Below are positions 1 through 9,786 of a DNA stretch of 64,000 nucleotides, in pieces. Made by a program: the position numbers and the translations under genes. Position 1 is the stretch's first letter; each line of letters starts with the position of its first letter. The stretch covers positions 227,983 through 291,982 of the forward strand of contig CAVSWT010000012.1 in assembly GCA_963731745.1 (NCBI GenBank), in the 5' to 3' direction. The notes beneath the pieces were generated by a model that did no database searches, was not told the origin of the DNA, and saw only the letters and a program-made list of their open reading frames with translations. Source of the stretch: CAVSWT01 sp963731745. Its GTDB lineage: Bacteria > Bacteroidota > Ignavibacteria > Ignavibacteriales > Ignavibacteriaceae.

Positions 1-1852
1 TGAAAGATGAATAGGCGTCTGCCAATTAAATCGAAAAGGTTTTGACCCAAGTTCGTGAATAGGCTTTATCAAATCATACTTGTTTTCATTTTTCTTGATT
101 CGATAATAATATCCGAATTGATATCCGGTATAAATCAGTGTTATTATCTGTAGTGTCAACCGCTACTTGCATTCCATCACCGCCAAGCAAATCCTTATAA
201 GGATATTCGCCGGACATTTGCCATTCGCTGCTGTATTTATAATTGCTAGGCCCCATCCATACGCCGTTATCCTGAAGCCCGCCATAAACATTAAACGGTT
301 TTTCCATATCAACCGCAACGCTGTAAAATTGTCCTACTGCGGGAGTATTTGCTCTTACCCAATGAGCCCCGTCATCAAATGATATATTTAATCCGCCATC
401 ATTACCTAAAATTATATGGCCTTTCCTATCTGGATTAATCCACAGTGCATGATTATCCGCATGAATATTATCTTCGGAAATTGATTTAAAGGTTTGCCCG
501 CCGTCTTCCGAAAGAAGAACGGTGAATCCTAATAAATAAATTTTATTATCGTCTCGTGGATCAACTCTTATTTCAGAAAAATAATAGCCGTAAGTATAAA
601 ACATATCGTTTATGAAATCTTTGTTCGTTTTATTCCAGGTGATACCGCCATTAGTTGACTTGTAAACTTCAGCACCGATAACTGGAGTGTTAAATAAATT
701 ATCATTTGCATCATCAGTATAATCTGCTAAATCAGATGGCTTAATTTTATTTTCTTTGATAAGCTCAATAATATTTTTTGCTGTGTACTTTTCGGGGAAA
801 TCTTTTTCGTCTAAGTATTTATTTATTAAATCTTCATCAAGCTTAAGAAAATCTTCTTTGCGCATTTCTTTAAGCATTTGGTTTGTTAAATGCTGTTTTT
901 CTTTCTCATCTTTTTTGCGGTGAAATTGATTATCAACCACTGCATAAATTATTTGTGAATTCTGGTATGAGACTGCCAATCCGATTCTACCTACTCCATC
1001 ACCGTTAGGAAAGCCGCTCTCTTTTGTGGTTACTAATTTCCATGTTTCTCCCGCGTCTTCAGATTTGTAAATTCCAGATGAATTGCCTGCTTCTTCAAAA
1101 TTCCATGCGCGTCTGGTTTTATACCAAAATGCGGCATAAAGAATGTCTGAATTTTTAGTATCAATAATTAAATCAATTGCGCCAGTATTATCATCCACAA
1201 ATAATTTTTGATTCCATGTTTTCCCGCCGTCCGTAGTTTTATAAATTCCTCTTTCTTTATTCGGTGAATAGAGATGTCCAAGAGCAGCTACCCAAACTGT
1301 GTTTGGATCATCGGGACTTATAATTATTCTTCCGATATGCTGTGTTTCAGCAAGGCCCATATCCTGCCAGGTTTTGCCTGTGTCAATGCTTTTGTAAATT
1401 CCGGTTCCAGCATATGAAGAACGGCTTGAATTATTTTCCCCGGTTCCGACCCAAATAGTTTCACCATGTTTCCAATCGACAGCAATGTCGCCTATAGTTA
1501 TTGAAGGCTGATTATCGAATAACGGATTAAATGATTGCCCATTGTTAGTAGTTTTCCATAAGCCGCCGGATGCATAAGCAACATAAAATATTGTAGGATC
1601 AAAAGGGGAGACATCAATATCATCAACTCTCCCGCTCATTATGGTTGGTCCGATCGATGTAAATTCAACATTTTTAACTAGCGAGTTTTCATTGAGCTTT
1701 AATTTTTGCTGATATGCTTCTAATCTTTTTTCCGCAGGAGTTGCTGGAACTGGATTTTTTCCGGGTGTTTCTTTGGGAATTTGTCTTTCGGTTTGTCCAT
1801 TGATAGCAAAACTAAAAAATAGAAAAATAATTAGAGCATATATTTTCTTCAT
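1..1852 (-). CDS. Secreted BNR/VPS10-like beta-propeller protein, frameshifted and truncated by window edge
   Basis: The product starts with a signal peptide (MKKIYALIIFLFFSFAINGQ) followed by repeated blades of the form G-x-x-W-K-T/S-x-D-x-G-x-T-W (KTTNNGQSF, KSIDTGKTW, KTTDGGKTW, KSEDAGETW, KSTNGGITW). This is typical of sortilin/VPS10 or BNR-repeat 'glycosyl hydrolase' proteins; the substrate cannot be told. The uninterrupted frame stops at 86, but a different frame stays open from about 130 to base 1 and reads on plausibly (TGYQFGYYYRIKKNENKYD). This fits a 2-bp loss in a TATA stretch near 129-132. The C-terminal part lies outside the window. Its ATG overlaps the stop of the upstream cyclodeaminase gene by one base (TAATG), so the two are probably translationally coupled. 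The family is certain; whether the gene is intact is not. Confidence 0.8.
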
Positions 1853-2481
1853 TAAGATTTAATCCTTTGAATTATTTCATCAAGCAAAGATTTCGATTTT
1901 GCATTAACTTCCAAATTGATTTTTTCATATTTCATTAATAACTCATCTGCAGATTGTTTGTCTGATAGAGAAGTGCAATTAATTAAAACGTTTAGATAAG
2001 CACCTTGAGAAGCTGTTGAAGTTAATGATATCGCAACACCGGCATCAGATAATGAATTTTGATTTCCTTTGTTCGCCACAATATCTAAATAGGGAAGAAG
2101 CGTGCTGCATTTATTTATTACTTCCGCAGGGACTAAAGCTGCCTGGTAAGTTGCTTTTTCAATTGCTTCCCTGCGAAATGATTTCTGCTCATCTGTATCT
2201 TTTGGCAGCTTAAATGCATTCATTACTTGATCGAATGCTTCATTGTCTTTAGATGCAAGAGTAACAAAATCTTTCTGCAAAGATTCTAATTTAATTTTTG
2301 CATCATTCATTTCGTTTTCGACTTCCACATATTTCTTTTTGCCGATAGTAAGATTGCAAACCATAGTTCCTAAACTTGAAGCCAAAACTCCGCATAAGGC
2401 AGCAACATTGCCACCGCCTGGAGTTGGTGAGTTTGAGGAAAGTTCATCTAAATAATTTTGTAATGTTTTTGATAATTCCAT
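1852..2481 (-). CDS. fchA: Formimidoyltetrahydrofolate cyclodeaminase (FTCD_C family)
   Basis: This 209-aa cytoplasmic protein is the usual length for stand-alone cyclodeaminases. The family signature is clear near the N-terminus: SPTPGGGNVAALCG (residues 18-31), then MVCNLTIGKKKY. These all-helical enzymes release ammonia from 5-formimidoyl-THF to give 5,10-methenyl-THF, the step after glutamate formimidoyltransferase. That partner is encoded 174 bp upstream on the same strand (2656-3675). In animals the two activities are fused in FTCD; here they are separate genes. The BNR protein gene follows with a 1-base overlap. The same fold is also used by serine cycle methenyl-THF cyclohydrolases, but the neighbouring formimidoyltransferase favours the histidine-degradation role. 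Confidence 0.88.
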   Translation of the reverse strand: MELSKTLQNYLDELSSNSPTPGGGNVAALCGVLASSLGTMVCNLTIGKKKYVEVENEMNDAKIKLESLQKDFVTLASKDNEAFDQVMNAFKLPKDTDEQKSFRREAIEKATYQAALVPAEVINKCSTLLPYLDIVANKGNQNSLSDAGVAISLTSTASQGAYLNVLINCTSLSDKQSADELLMKYEKINLEVNAKSKSLLDEIIQRIKS

Positions 2482-2534
2482 CTTAATCTCGATTTATAAT
2501 TATTTATTTAAATACCAAATATCATTTAAATTTT

Positions 2535-2610
2535 GTCATGTTGAATTTAATTCAGCATCTTGGAAAACATTCAAATAAAGCAGTAGATTCCGAAACGAGT
2601 TCGGAATGAC
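2535..2610. repeat. REP-like composite palindromic element between fchA and ftcD
   Basis: The element is bounded by GTCAT (2535-2539) and ATGAC (2606-2610). It contains two inner palindromes: ATGTTGAATTTAATTCAGCAT-like at 2538-2558 (one mismatch) and a perfect 8-bp stem ATTCCGAA/TTCGGAAT with a 5-nt loop at 2587-2607. No reading frame covers it. The form resembles the dispersed GTCAT...ATGAC repeats common between genes in Bacteroidota-group genomes. Only one copy is visible here. It could also form a transcript hairpin between the two genes. Confidence 0.55.
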
Positions 2611-2655
2611 AATAAAAAAATTTTGACTTTTGGCATTTGACATTTGACTTTTCTT

Positions 2656-3675
2656 TCACACCATGTAATCAATTATCTTCTCTTCCTTTTTAAAAGGATG
2701 AAGGTCATTTAACCCAAGTTTTTCAATTGCAAGATCAACTAATTCACTTTCACTAAGATTATTATTCTGCGCGTAAAATTTTCCGGCTTGCAGCATTGCT
2801 TCAAGCGGAATCAAGCCAACAACTTCACTTCCGGTGACTTCAACTCCTAATCGCTGAGCTTCTTTTTTAACTTCTTCAAATGCAACATGAACCGGAGTAA
2901 CATTATAGTTTGTTAAATTCATTGATACTTGTGTAATATTATATTTTTCAAGCAGCACGCCCATACCTTTAACTTGCTTCAAACGTCCCGGATCTTTTAC
3001 CGTTTTTCCATCAACTTTAATTATATTTCCTTCGGCATCTCGCTTCGCTCTGCCGGATTCGCGTAAAACTTCTCCAATCTCTTTTGCATATTTAACATCA
3101 TCTGATTTTATATTCACATTGTAAGCAATAAGAAAAAATCTGGCGCCGGTAACTATTGATCCTAATTTTGCATTAAATTCATTTGTTCCGAAGTCAGGCT
3201 GCCAATTAGTGTCTTTTAATTTTTCCTGCAAGCCTTCGTATTCACCTTTACGAATGATAGATAGATTTTGTCTGTCAGGTTTTCTTGCAGCATTCTCATA
3301 AAGATAAACAGGAACATTTAAGTCCTTTGAAATTCTATCTGCATATGCTTCGGAGATTTTAACACATTCATCCATTGTAACATTTTTAACAGGGACAAAC
3401 GGAACAACATCAATAGCTCCCATTCTCGGATGCTCTCCTTTATGATTTCTCATGTCAATTCCATCTGCCGCAATTTTGCTTAATGCAATGGCTCCTTCTA
3501 AAATGCCGTTTTCATCGCCGGCAAGGGTAACCACAACTCGGTTGTAATCTGCATCGGGTTCAAGTGAAAGCAGTTTGCAGTTTGAAATATTTTTTAACGA
3601 ATCTTTCATCTTTTGGAATGTAGCTTCATTCCGGCCTTCACTGAAGTTTGGAACGCATTCAATTATTTTCATCAC
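2656..3675 (-). CDS. ftcD: Glutamate formimidoyltransferase
   Basis: The 339-aa product matches the formiminotransferase half of FTCD. ECVPNFSEGRN is at residues 6-16 and the region around the catalytic His reads EHPRMGAIDVVPFVPV, with the His at residue 82, the same place as His82 of mammalian FTCD. It transfers the formimidoyl group of N-formimidoyl-L-glutamate to tetrahydrofolate. Two consecutive Met codons (MMKIIECVPN) leave the start uncertain by one residue. The cyclodeaminase for the next step lies downstream, and a formimidoylglutamase-like gene lies upstream on the same strand (3772-4704). HutH, HutU and HutI are not in the window. Confidence 0.93.
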   Translation of the reverse strand: MMKIIECVPNFSEGRNEATFQKMKDSLKNISNCKLLSLEPDADYNRVVVTLAGDENGILEGAIALSKIAADGIDMRNHKGEHPRMGAIDVVPFVPVKNVTMDECVKISEAYADRISKDLNVPVYLYENAARKPDRQNLSIIRKGEYEGLQEKLKDTNWQPDFGTNEFNAKLGSIVTGARFFLIAYNVNIKSDDVKYAKEIGEVLRESGRAKRDAEGNIIKVDGKTVKDPGRLKQVKGMGVLLEKYNITQVSMNLTNYNVTPVHVAFEEVKKEAQRLGVEVTGSEVVGLIPLEAMLQAGKFYAQNNNLSESELVDLAIEKLGLNDLHPFKKEEKIIDYMV

Positions 3676-3771
3676 TACCCCGGAAGTTTTTAAGGATTAA
3701 TTTTTATTATTGATTAAAAAATAAGAAAATATTTGTGAGATGAGAAAACAATAAAATGAAATGAATAATTT

Positions 3772-4704
3772 TTATGCTAGTGAATGTAGAAACTCCCAAA
3801 TCATTAAAGCCGCCAAACGACTTGTTCTGCCGTCAATATCATGAGTTGGATTCACCTCTGAAATTTCAAATATTTTAGTGCGGGATTCTTTACCTGCAGC
3901 AGCAGCAATACTTAAAGCATCTTCAGCAGTGAAGCCGATAGGGCAAGGTGAACTAACTCCAGGTGCATCAGATTCTCTAACTGAATCCATATCGAATCCC
4001 CAAAAGATAACTTCGGACTTATTACGCGATAAAATATTTTTTAACAGACTTGAAATGCCAAATCCTTGTGCTTCTTCAAAAGAAATAATGTTTGCACGAT
4101 TTCTTATTAGGAATTCTTCATGTTTGGGTGATAAAAAATATTTTTTTATTCCAACTTCATAAAAATTCTCCCCGAAAATTATTGCTTCATCCAAAAGCAT
4201 CCGGTAAGAAGTGCCGCTGTTTCTGGGTTCATCAGGCCTTACATCAAGATCACTATCAATGTTTAATGCTAAAATATTTTTATTGTTTTTTGAAAGAGCT
4301 TTGCAATCAGCATAGGAGATATCGTTTCCGCCGCCTAGAATGACAATTTTTTTATTTTCATATAAAACCTGAAATACAATTTCTTCCAATAAGTCATGCG
4401 TTTCTTCAAGAGATTTTTTGATGTTTACATTTCCCAGGTCAAAAATGTTATTCGAGATTATCTTTTCATTAGCCACTAACTTATAAAACTGCGCCCTTAT
4501 ATTATCAGGAGCATCTTTAGCGCCTTTTCTTCCTTTATTTCTTATTACGCCTTCGTCTTGCGGCACACCAAGAATAACAATATCGGCAGCTTCGTAATCT
4601 TGCTCATCTCTATTAATTACTTCTCCCAATCGTATATCACTTTTATCATTTTTCTGATAGAATAGCAATTCATTTGGCCTGGTTGTTTGATCGAATAAAT
4701 TCAT
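3772..4704 (-). CDS. Formimidoylglutamase-like arginase-superfamily protein with altered metal ligands
   Basis: This 310-aa ureohydrolase-fold protein carries the three metal-site blocks of the arginase/agmatinase/HutG superfamily, in changed form. The GGDHS-like block reads GGGNDIS (124-130), the DAHxD-like block reads NIDSDLD (148-154), and the third reads GFDMDSVRESDAPG (236-249). Asp150, Asp154, Asp238 and Asp240 match the usual Mn ligands, but the two usual His ligands appear as Asn127 and Asp152. Its position beside formimidoyltransferase and cyclodeaminase suggests formimidoylglutamate as substrate (HutG: glutamate plus formamide). The ligand changes mean activity, metal use or reaction may differ. 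Agmatinase or a non-catalytic role cannot be excluded. Confidence 0.75.
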   Translation of the reverse strand: MNLFDQTTRPNELLFYQKNDKSDIRLGEVINRDEQDYEAADIVILGVPQDEGVIRNKGRKGAKDAPDNIRAQFYKLVANEKIISNNIFDLGNVNIKKSLEETHDLLEEIVFQVLYENKKIVILGGGNDISYADCKALSKNNKNILALNIDSDLDVRPDEPRNSGTSYRMLLDEAIIFGENFYEVGIKKYFLSPKHEEFLIRNRANIISFEEAQGFGISSLLKNILSRNKSEVIFWGFDMDSVRESDAPGVSSPCPIGFTAEDALSIAAAAGKESRTKIFEISEVNPTHDIDGRTSRLAALMIWEFLHSLA

Positions 4705-4760
4705 TTTAAAATTATTAAGTAAGTAAAGTTTGAAAAAAATCTTTATGCAAAAACTTTTTC

Positions 4761-5525
4761 TTATTCAATTTGAAATTGAAATTTAGCTTCTGAATAGTTT
4801 TCAGATGATTGACTAAAAGTTCTTTCGTTAAAATTAACAAAATTATTTTTATCAACAGTGATCACGGTTGAACACCTTGTTCCATATTCAGGTGTTTTAA
4901 TAAATATGGAAGAAATCATTTTTTCTTTTTCATAATCTAATCCCGTATCGGGCAGTTCATCATCCGGCGAGAGGGAAGTATCGGAAAGAATTTCAAAAAT
5001 ATCTTCAGATGAAAAATTCTCTTTCTTAATTGTCTGTTCAAAAATATTTTTACTTTTAACGACTTTAAACCAGTTAGTATCCAACAGGTGATTACTTAAA
5101 CCATGAATACCGTTTTCAATTTTTTGAATTGCATTCCAGTAATTTGAAAAAAAGAAAAGATTGTCAAAATTCCCAAACAGCAAATTGAAACCATTGTAAT
5201 TTTTGCCATTGGAAATAAGATTATTGGAAAAACTTTCTATACTACTATCATTTATCAAAAAGTCTTTAACAAGGTTTCCACGTGTAGGAGCATTCAATTT
5301 TAAATTATGCAAATCGCGGTAATTAGTAATAGCAGCAAATGAACCTTGTTTGGTGACTCCCATCCAGGTACCGCCTTCTTTCAAATCTTTACCGGCTAAA
5401 AGATTGGGGTAAACGTCCCAAAACTTTGCGGGAGAAGCGGGACGATTATAAAATTCATCCCGGTTTGCTGCAAAAATAAATTTATAATTTGGATTATGAT
5501 TAAGTGCAAAAACAATGAGACACAT
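4761..5525 (-). CDS. NRDE family protein (TANGO2-like)
   Basis: The 254-aa protein opens with MCLIVFAL and has the name-giving motif AANRDEFYNRP (NRDE at residues 21-24), followed by LAGKDLKEGGTWMGV and a TNYRD segment. This is the layout of the NRDE/TANGO2 family. The conserved N-terminal Met-Cys suggests an N-terminal-nucleophile-type fold. Bacterial functions are not settled; eukaryotic TANGO2 has been linked to heme and lipid handling. There is no signal peptide. It is the first gene of the minus-strand block and is transcribed away from the sensor kinase gene, so 5526-5639 must hold promoters for both. Confidence 0.88.
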   Translation of the reverse strand: MCLIVFALNHNPNYKFIFAANRDEFYNRPASPAKFWDVYPNLLAGKDLKEGGTWMGVTKQGSFAAITNYRDLHNLKLNAPTRGNLVKDFLINDSSIESFSNNLISNGKNYNGFNLLFGNFDNLFFFSNYWNAIQKIENGIHGLSNHLLDTNWFKVVKSKNIFEQTIKKENFSSEDIFEILSDTSLSPDDELPDTGLDYEKEKMISSIFIKTPEYGTRCSTVITVDKNNFVNFNERTFSQSSENYSEAKFQFQIE

Positions 5526-5639
5526 TTTATTTTTTTTAACAAAGATAAGAAAAAACTGTATAAAACTTTTTGTTCAATATTAAATCAAAAATTGGAGTAA
5601 ATAAAGCTTGAAACATTTATAAATCCGTTTAAAGGAATA

Positions 5640-8600
5640 TTGCTTTATTTACTACGTATGTTATTGATTTTCATTTTTAATATTAAGTATTTTAACCAAA
5701 GAATTATGGGAAAAATTGTAATATTAATATTTGTCTTTTGTGTTAATTACATTGCTTTACGTCAACAAAATACTTTTAAATTAAAATCACAATTTGTAAT
5801 TTTATTTTTACTTCTTCTACTTAATCCTTTTAATCTGCAATACCCTCAATCTAATGAATCAAATTTTGTTCATCTTATAAGTGAAAACGGACTTTATCAA
5901 AATACTGTTCACGCAATTCTTCAAGATAAAAAAGGCTTTATCTGGTTTGCAACTGAAGACGGATTGAATAAATATGATGGATATAATTTTACGGTTTATA
6001 AAAATAATCCACAGGATTCTAATTCCATTTCAGATAATTTTATATGGACTATTTATGAAGATAATAGCGGAACTTTATGGATAGGCACTAACAGCGGAGG
6101 GCTAAGTAAATTTAATGACAGCACCGAAACATTTACAAATTTCAGAAACAATATTATTAATCCGTTAAGTATAAGCCATAATAATATTAGAGCAATTTAC
6201 GAAGATCATGAAGGAAACCTATGGATTGGTACCGAAGGCGGCGGTTTAAATAAATTTAACTTAAAAAATAATTCATTTATTAGTTATACGCATGATCCAA
6301 AAAATTCTCACAGTTTAAGTAACAATGTAGTGCTTGCTATTTATGAAGATCTTGAAGGTGACCTTTGGGTGGGAAGCGACGGAGGTTTGGACATGTTTGA
6401 TAAAAAGAAAAATCAATTTAATAATTTTACTTTTAATCCTGATGATCCAAATAGCCTTAGTAATAATGTTGTGCTTTCATTATATGAAGACAGCGCGGGA
6501 AATATTTGGATCGGCACTTTAAGAGGCTTGACAAGTTTTAGTAAAAAAGAAAAAAAATTTACAAGATATTTTATCAATGCTTTAGATACAAAAAATTCCA
6601 ATGTTAATAGAATCAATTCCATGATTGAAGATAAAACCGGTCAATTGTGGGTTGCAACCGGCGGCGGATTATTTAAACTTGATAAAACTGAAAACAAATT
6701 GACTGAGATAAAATCTTCATCAAATATAAATAGTTTGGATAATAGCAACATCTTATCGTTATATGAGGACCGGTCGGGAATCGTTTGGATCGGCACTGCA
6801 GAAAAAGGAATATTTAAATTTGATAGAAGAAGAACAAAATTTAAACTCTATACGCATGATCCTTTTAATCCGAATAGCTTAAGTCATAATACAATCCGTG
6901 CGATATACCAGGAAGAAAATGGAACACTTTGGATTGGCACATTGGGGGGCGGATTAAACAAATTAAACCCGAACAGTGATAAATTTATTAAGTATTTAAA
7001 CGATCATAATGATAAATCAAGCATAAGTGATAATTCAATATCCGCAATATTAAAAGACAGCTATGGATATTTTTGGGTTGGAACCTGGGGTAATGGATTA
7101 AATAAAAGCCAGGAGAAAAACAATTCTGCAAATTTAAAATTTAACCACTATATATATGAACAAAACAATCCGGTTTTCCAGAGAGCAAGTAAAACTGGAA
7201 TTAGTAATAATATTATTCAAGCAATATATGAGGACAGCGATAAAAATCTTTGGGTTGGAACTGGCGGAGGGTTAAATCTTTATGATAGGAAAAATGATGC
7301 GTTCATAAAATTTGTTCAAAATCCAAAAGATTCGACGAGTTTAAGCGGAGATCAAGTGCAGTCTTGTATTCATGAAGATATCGACGGCAATCTGTGGATA
7401 GGAACCTGGGATGGATTAAATAAAATTCCAAAAGAATTAAGAAAAAACGCTATCACGAATCCGTCAGCAGTTAAATTTAAAAACTATAGATTCAGCAAAA
7501 ATAATCAGCATGGTTTAAGTGATGATAGAGTTATTTCAATGTATGAGGATAAAAACGGCAACCTGTGGTTTGGGACTTACGGCGGTGGATTAAATAAATT
7601 ATCTTATTCCCAAAAGGAATTAGATTTACCAAAATTTGAAAGCTTCACAATTAAGGATGGTTTAGCGAGCAATATTATATACCGAATTCTCGGTGACGAT
7701 AAAGGAAACTTGTGGATAAGCACTGACAATGGACTTACTATGTTTAACCCTTCTTCAAACACCAGCAGAAATTTCGATGTTAACGATGGTCTTCAAAGCA
7801 ACCAGTTTTTTTGGGGGGCTGGTTTCAAAGGCAAAAATGGGGAATTATTTTTTGGAGGTACAAATGGTTTCAATGCGTTCTATCCGGATCAACTAAAAAA
7901 CAACACACATATACCGCCTGTTGTAATTACTAATTTTCAAATCTTTAACAAACCAGTTGAGATAAATACTGATAATGCTGTTTTAAATAAATCTATTTCC
8001 TTAACTAAAGAAGTCACTTTATCATATAGTCAAAATGTTTTCTCATTTGAATTTGCCGCGCTGGATTATACTTCGCCTAATAAAAATCGTTACGCATACA
8101 TGATGGATGGTTTTGACAAAGATTGGATTTATTCAGGTAATAGAAGATATGTAACTTATACAAATTTGGATCCCGGTAAATATACATTTAAAGTGAAAGG
8201 CTCAAACAATGATGGTATATGGAACCCGGAAGGTGCTTCAATTGTGATACAAATACTTCCGCCTTTATGGAGAACATGGTGGTTTATTGTTTTAGCTGTT
8301 TTTACCATAGTTGGCATAATCACTTTAATTATTTACTATAGAATAAAAAATTTAATCGAAATGGGACGCTTTAGGACGAAGCTTGCCGCAGATCTTCATG
8401 ACAACATTGGCTCAAGCCTTACGGAAATTTCTATATTAAGTGAAGTCATATCAAAAAAAATTAAGACTGAAGATAGAGATATAACAAAAAGTTTGAATAC
8501 AATTAGCGATAATTCCCGCAACTTAGTTGACAGTATGAGCGATATCGTCTGGCTCGTAAATCCTAAAAGAGATTCTTTATACGATTTGATTTTACGATTG

Positions 8601-8969
8601 AGAGATACTTATTCGGAGCTGTCTTCATACACAAATATTTCTTTCCGTTCTGAAAATATTATTTCATTACAAAAAGTCTCACTATCAATGGAACGTCGAC
8701 AGCATCTTTACTTGATATTTAAAGAGGCTATTAACAATTGCATAACTCATAGTGAATGTACCGAAATTACACTTGATGCCTTCGTGAAAAACAAAATGCT
8801 TGAAATGACTTTAAAAGATAACGGCCGGGGTTTTTGTATGGAGCAAATCGGAAACGGCAATGGAATTGAGAACATTAAAAAAAGAGCTAAAATAATTGGA
8901 GGAGTTTTACAAATAAGCAGTAAGGTTGGCGAGGGAACTGAAGTTCGTTTCCATGGAAATATTTTATAA
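5640..8969 (+). CDS. Two-component sensor histidine kinase with 14-blade propeller sensor (HTCS-like, no receiver)
   Basis: The 1109-aa product has hydrophobic N-terminal segments, then 14 regulator-propeller blades of the LWIGT-x-x-G-G-L type (about residues 75-770), enough for two seven-bladed propellers. A Y_Y_Y domain follows (about 790-875), then one membrane helix (about 882-903). The cytoplasmic part has a HisKA_3 domain with phosphoacceptor His920 in DLHDNIGSS and a HATPase_c domain with DNGRGF near 1060 and GNGIENI near 1073. This is the sensor architecture of Bacteroides hybrid polysaccharide sensors, but without the fused receiver and AraC domains. The separate NarL-type regulator at 9066 is the likely partner. 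The start is uncertain: TTG at 5640 follows AAAGGA, while ATG occurs at 5658 and 5706. The likely signal is a periplasmic ligand, possibly an oligosaccharide. Confidence 0.93.
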   Translation: MLYLLRMLLIFIFNIKYFNQRIMGKIVILIFVFCVNYIALRQQNTFKLKSQFVILFLLLLLNPFNLQYPQSNESNFVHLISENGLYQNTVHAILQDKKGFIWFATEDGLNKYDGYNFTVYKNNPQDSNSISDNFIWTIYEDNSGTLWIGTNSGGLSKFNDSTETFTNFRNNIINPLSISHNNIRAIYEDHEGNLWIGTEGGGLNKFNLKNNSFISYTHDPKNSHSLSNNVVLAIYEDLEGDLWVGSDGGLDMFDKKKNQFNNFTFNPDDPNSLSNNVVLSLYEDSAGNIWIGTLRGLTSFSKKEKKFTRYFINALDTKNSNVNRINSMIEDKTGQLWVATGGGLFKLDKTENKLTEIKSSSNINSLDNSNILSLYEDRSGIVWIGTAEKGIFKFDRRRTKFKLYTHDPFNPNSLSHNTIRAIYQEENGTLWIGTLGGGLNKLNPNSDKFIKYLNDHNDKSSISDNSISAILKDSYGYFWVGTWGNGLNKSQEKNNSANLKFNHYIYEQNNPVFQRASKTGISNNIIQAIYEDSDKNLWVGTGGGLNLYDRKNDAFIKFVQNPKDSTSLSGDQVQSCIHEDIDGNLWIGTWDGLNKIPKELRKNAITNPSAVKFKNYRFSKNNQHGLSDDRVISMYEDKNGNLWFGTYGGGLNKLSYSQKELDLPKFESFTIKDGLASNIIYRILGDDKGNLWISTDNGLTMFNPSSNTSRNFDVNDGLQSNQFFWGAGFKGKNGELFFGGTNGFNAFYPDQLKNNTHIPPVVITNFQIFNKPVEINTDNAVLNKSISLTKEVTLSYSQNVFSFEFAALDYTSPNKNRYAYMMDGFDKDWIYSGNRRYVTYTNLDPGKYTFKVKGSNNDGIWNPEGASIVIQILPPLWRTWWFIVLAVFTIVGIITLIIYYRIKNLIEMGRFRTKLAADLHDNIGSSLTEISILSEVISKKIKTEDRDITKSLNTISDNSRNLVDSMSDIVWLVNPKRDSLYDLILRLRDTYSELSSYTNISFRSENIISLQKVSLSMERRQHLYLIFKEAINNCITHSECTEITLDAFVKNKMLEMTLKDNGRGFCMEQIGNGNGIENIKKRAKIIGGVLQISSKVGEGTEVRFHGNIL

Positions 8970-9065
8970 ATTTTAAATGACTTTATTGATAAATTATAGT
9001 TAGTATATTAAAATTTTGTTAAATAAAAGTTAAATGCAAGTAGAATTAAATTTTATTGGTTTTAT

Positions 9066-9704
9066 ATGTTAAATGTAGTTGTGGTTGAAGATAATAATGC
9101 CATACGTGACGGATTAAAAATTTTAATAGACGGAACGGAAGGCTATGCCTGCGTTGGTGCATTTGAAGATTGTGAATCGATGTTAAAAAATATTAAAAAG
9201 ATTAGTCCCGAGGTAATGCTGATGGATTTAGCAATGCCTGGAATGGGAGGTATAGAGGGGATAAAAAAAGTTAAAGAGATTTTACCGGATTTAACAATAT
9301 TGGTTTTAACTATTTACGAAGAAAATGATAGAATATTTGAAGCATTAGTTGCAGGGGCAAGTGGTTATCTAATTAAAAAAACTCCGCCATCAAGACTTCT
9401 CGATGCAATTAAAGAAGCTTATGAAGGTGGAGCACCAATGAGCGCGCAGATTGCCAGAAAAGTTATTGAATTTTTTCAAAATCCAAAATCCGCAATTCAA
9501 CATAAAAATGATTACGTGCTGACTCCACGTGAAAAAGAAATACTGAGCGGCCTGGTTGAAGGGCACAATTTTAAGGCGATAGCCGATTCACTTTTCATAA
9601 GCATTGAAACAGTTCGATTCCATTTCAGAAATATATACAAGAAACTTCATGTGCATTCGCAATCAGAAGCGGTTGCAAAAGCAATTAAAGAAGGCCTAAT
9701 TTAA
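9066..9704 (+). CDS. NarL/FixJ-family response regulator
   Basis: The 212-aa product has a receiver domain with acidic pocket Glu8/Asp9, phosphoacceptor Asp54 in MDLAMPGMGG and the conserved Lys in LIKK, then a LuxR-type HTH (LTPREKEILSGLVEG, then ETVRFHFRNIYKKLHVHS). It lies 96 bp after the propeller histidine kinase on the same strand. HisKA_3 kinases normally pair with NarL-type regulators, so this is the likely cognate transcription factor. Candidate targets are the paired motifs found before the next regulator gene and before the TonB receptor gene. Confidence 0.93.
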   Translation: MLNVVVVEDNNAIRDGLKILIDGTEGYACVGAFEDCESMLKNIKKISPEVMLMDLAMPGMGGIEGIKKVKEILPDLTILVLTIYEENDRIFEALVAGASGYLIKKTPPSRLLDAIKEAYEGGAPMSAQIARKVIEFFQNPKSAIQHKNDYVLTPREKEILSGLVEGHNFKAIADSLFISIETVRFHFRNIYKKLHVHSQSEAVAKAIKEGLI

Positions 9705-9786
9705 AAGCTCAAACGTAAGTCAAGTGTAAAATTATTTTTAATCTCAAAACTTAAACTTAACTTGTTCATGCACTTAAAATCATTTT

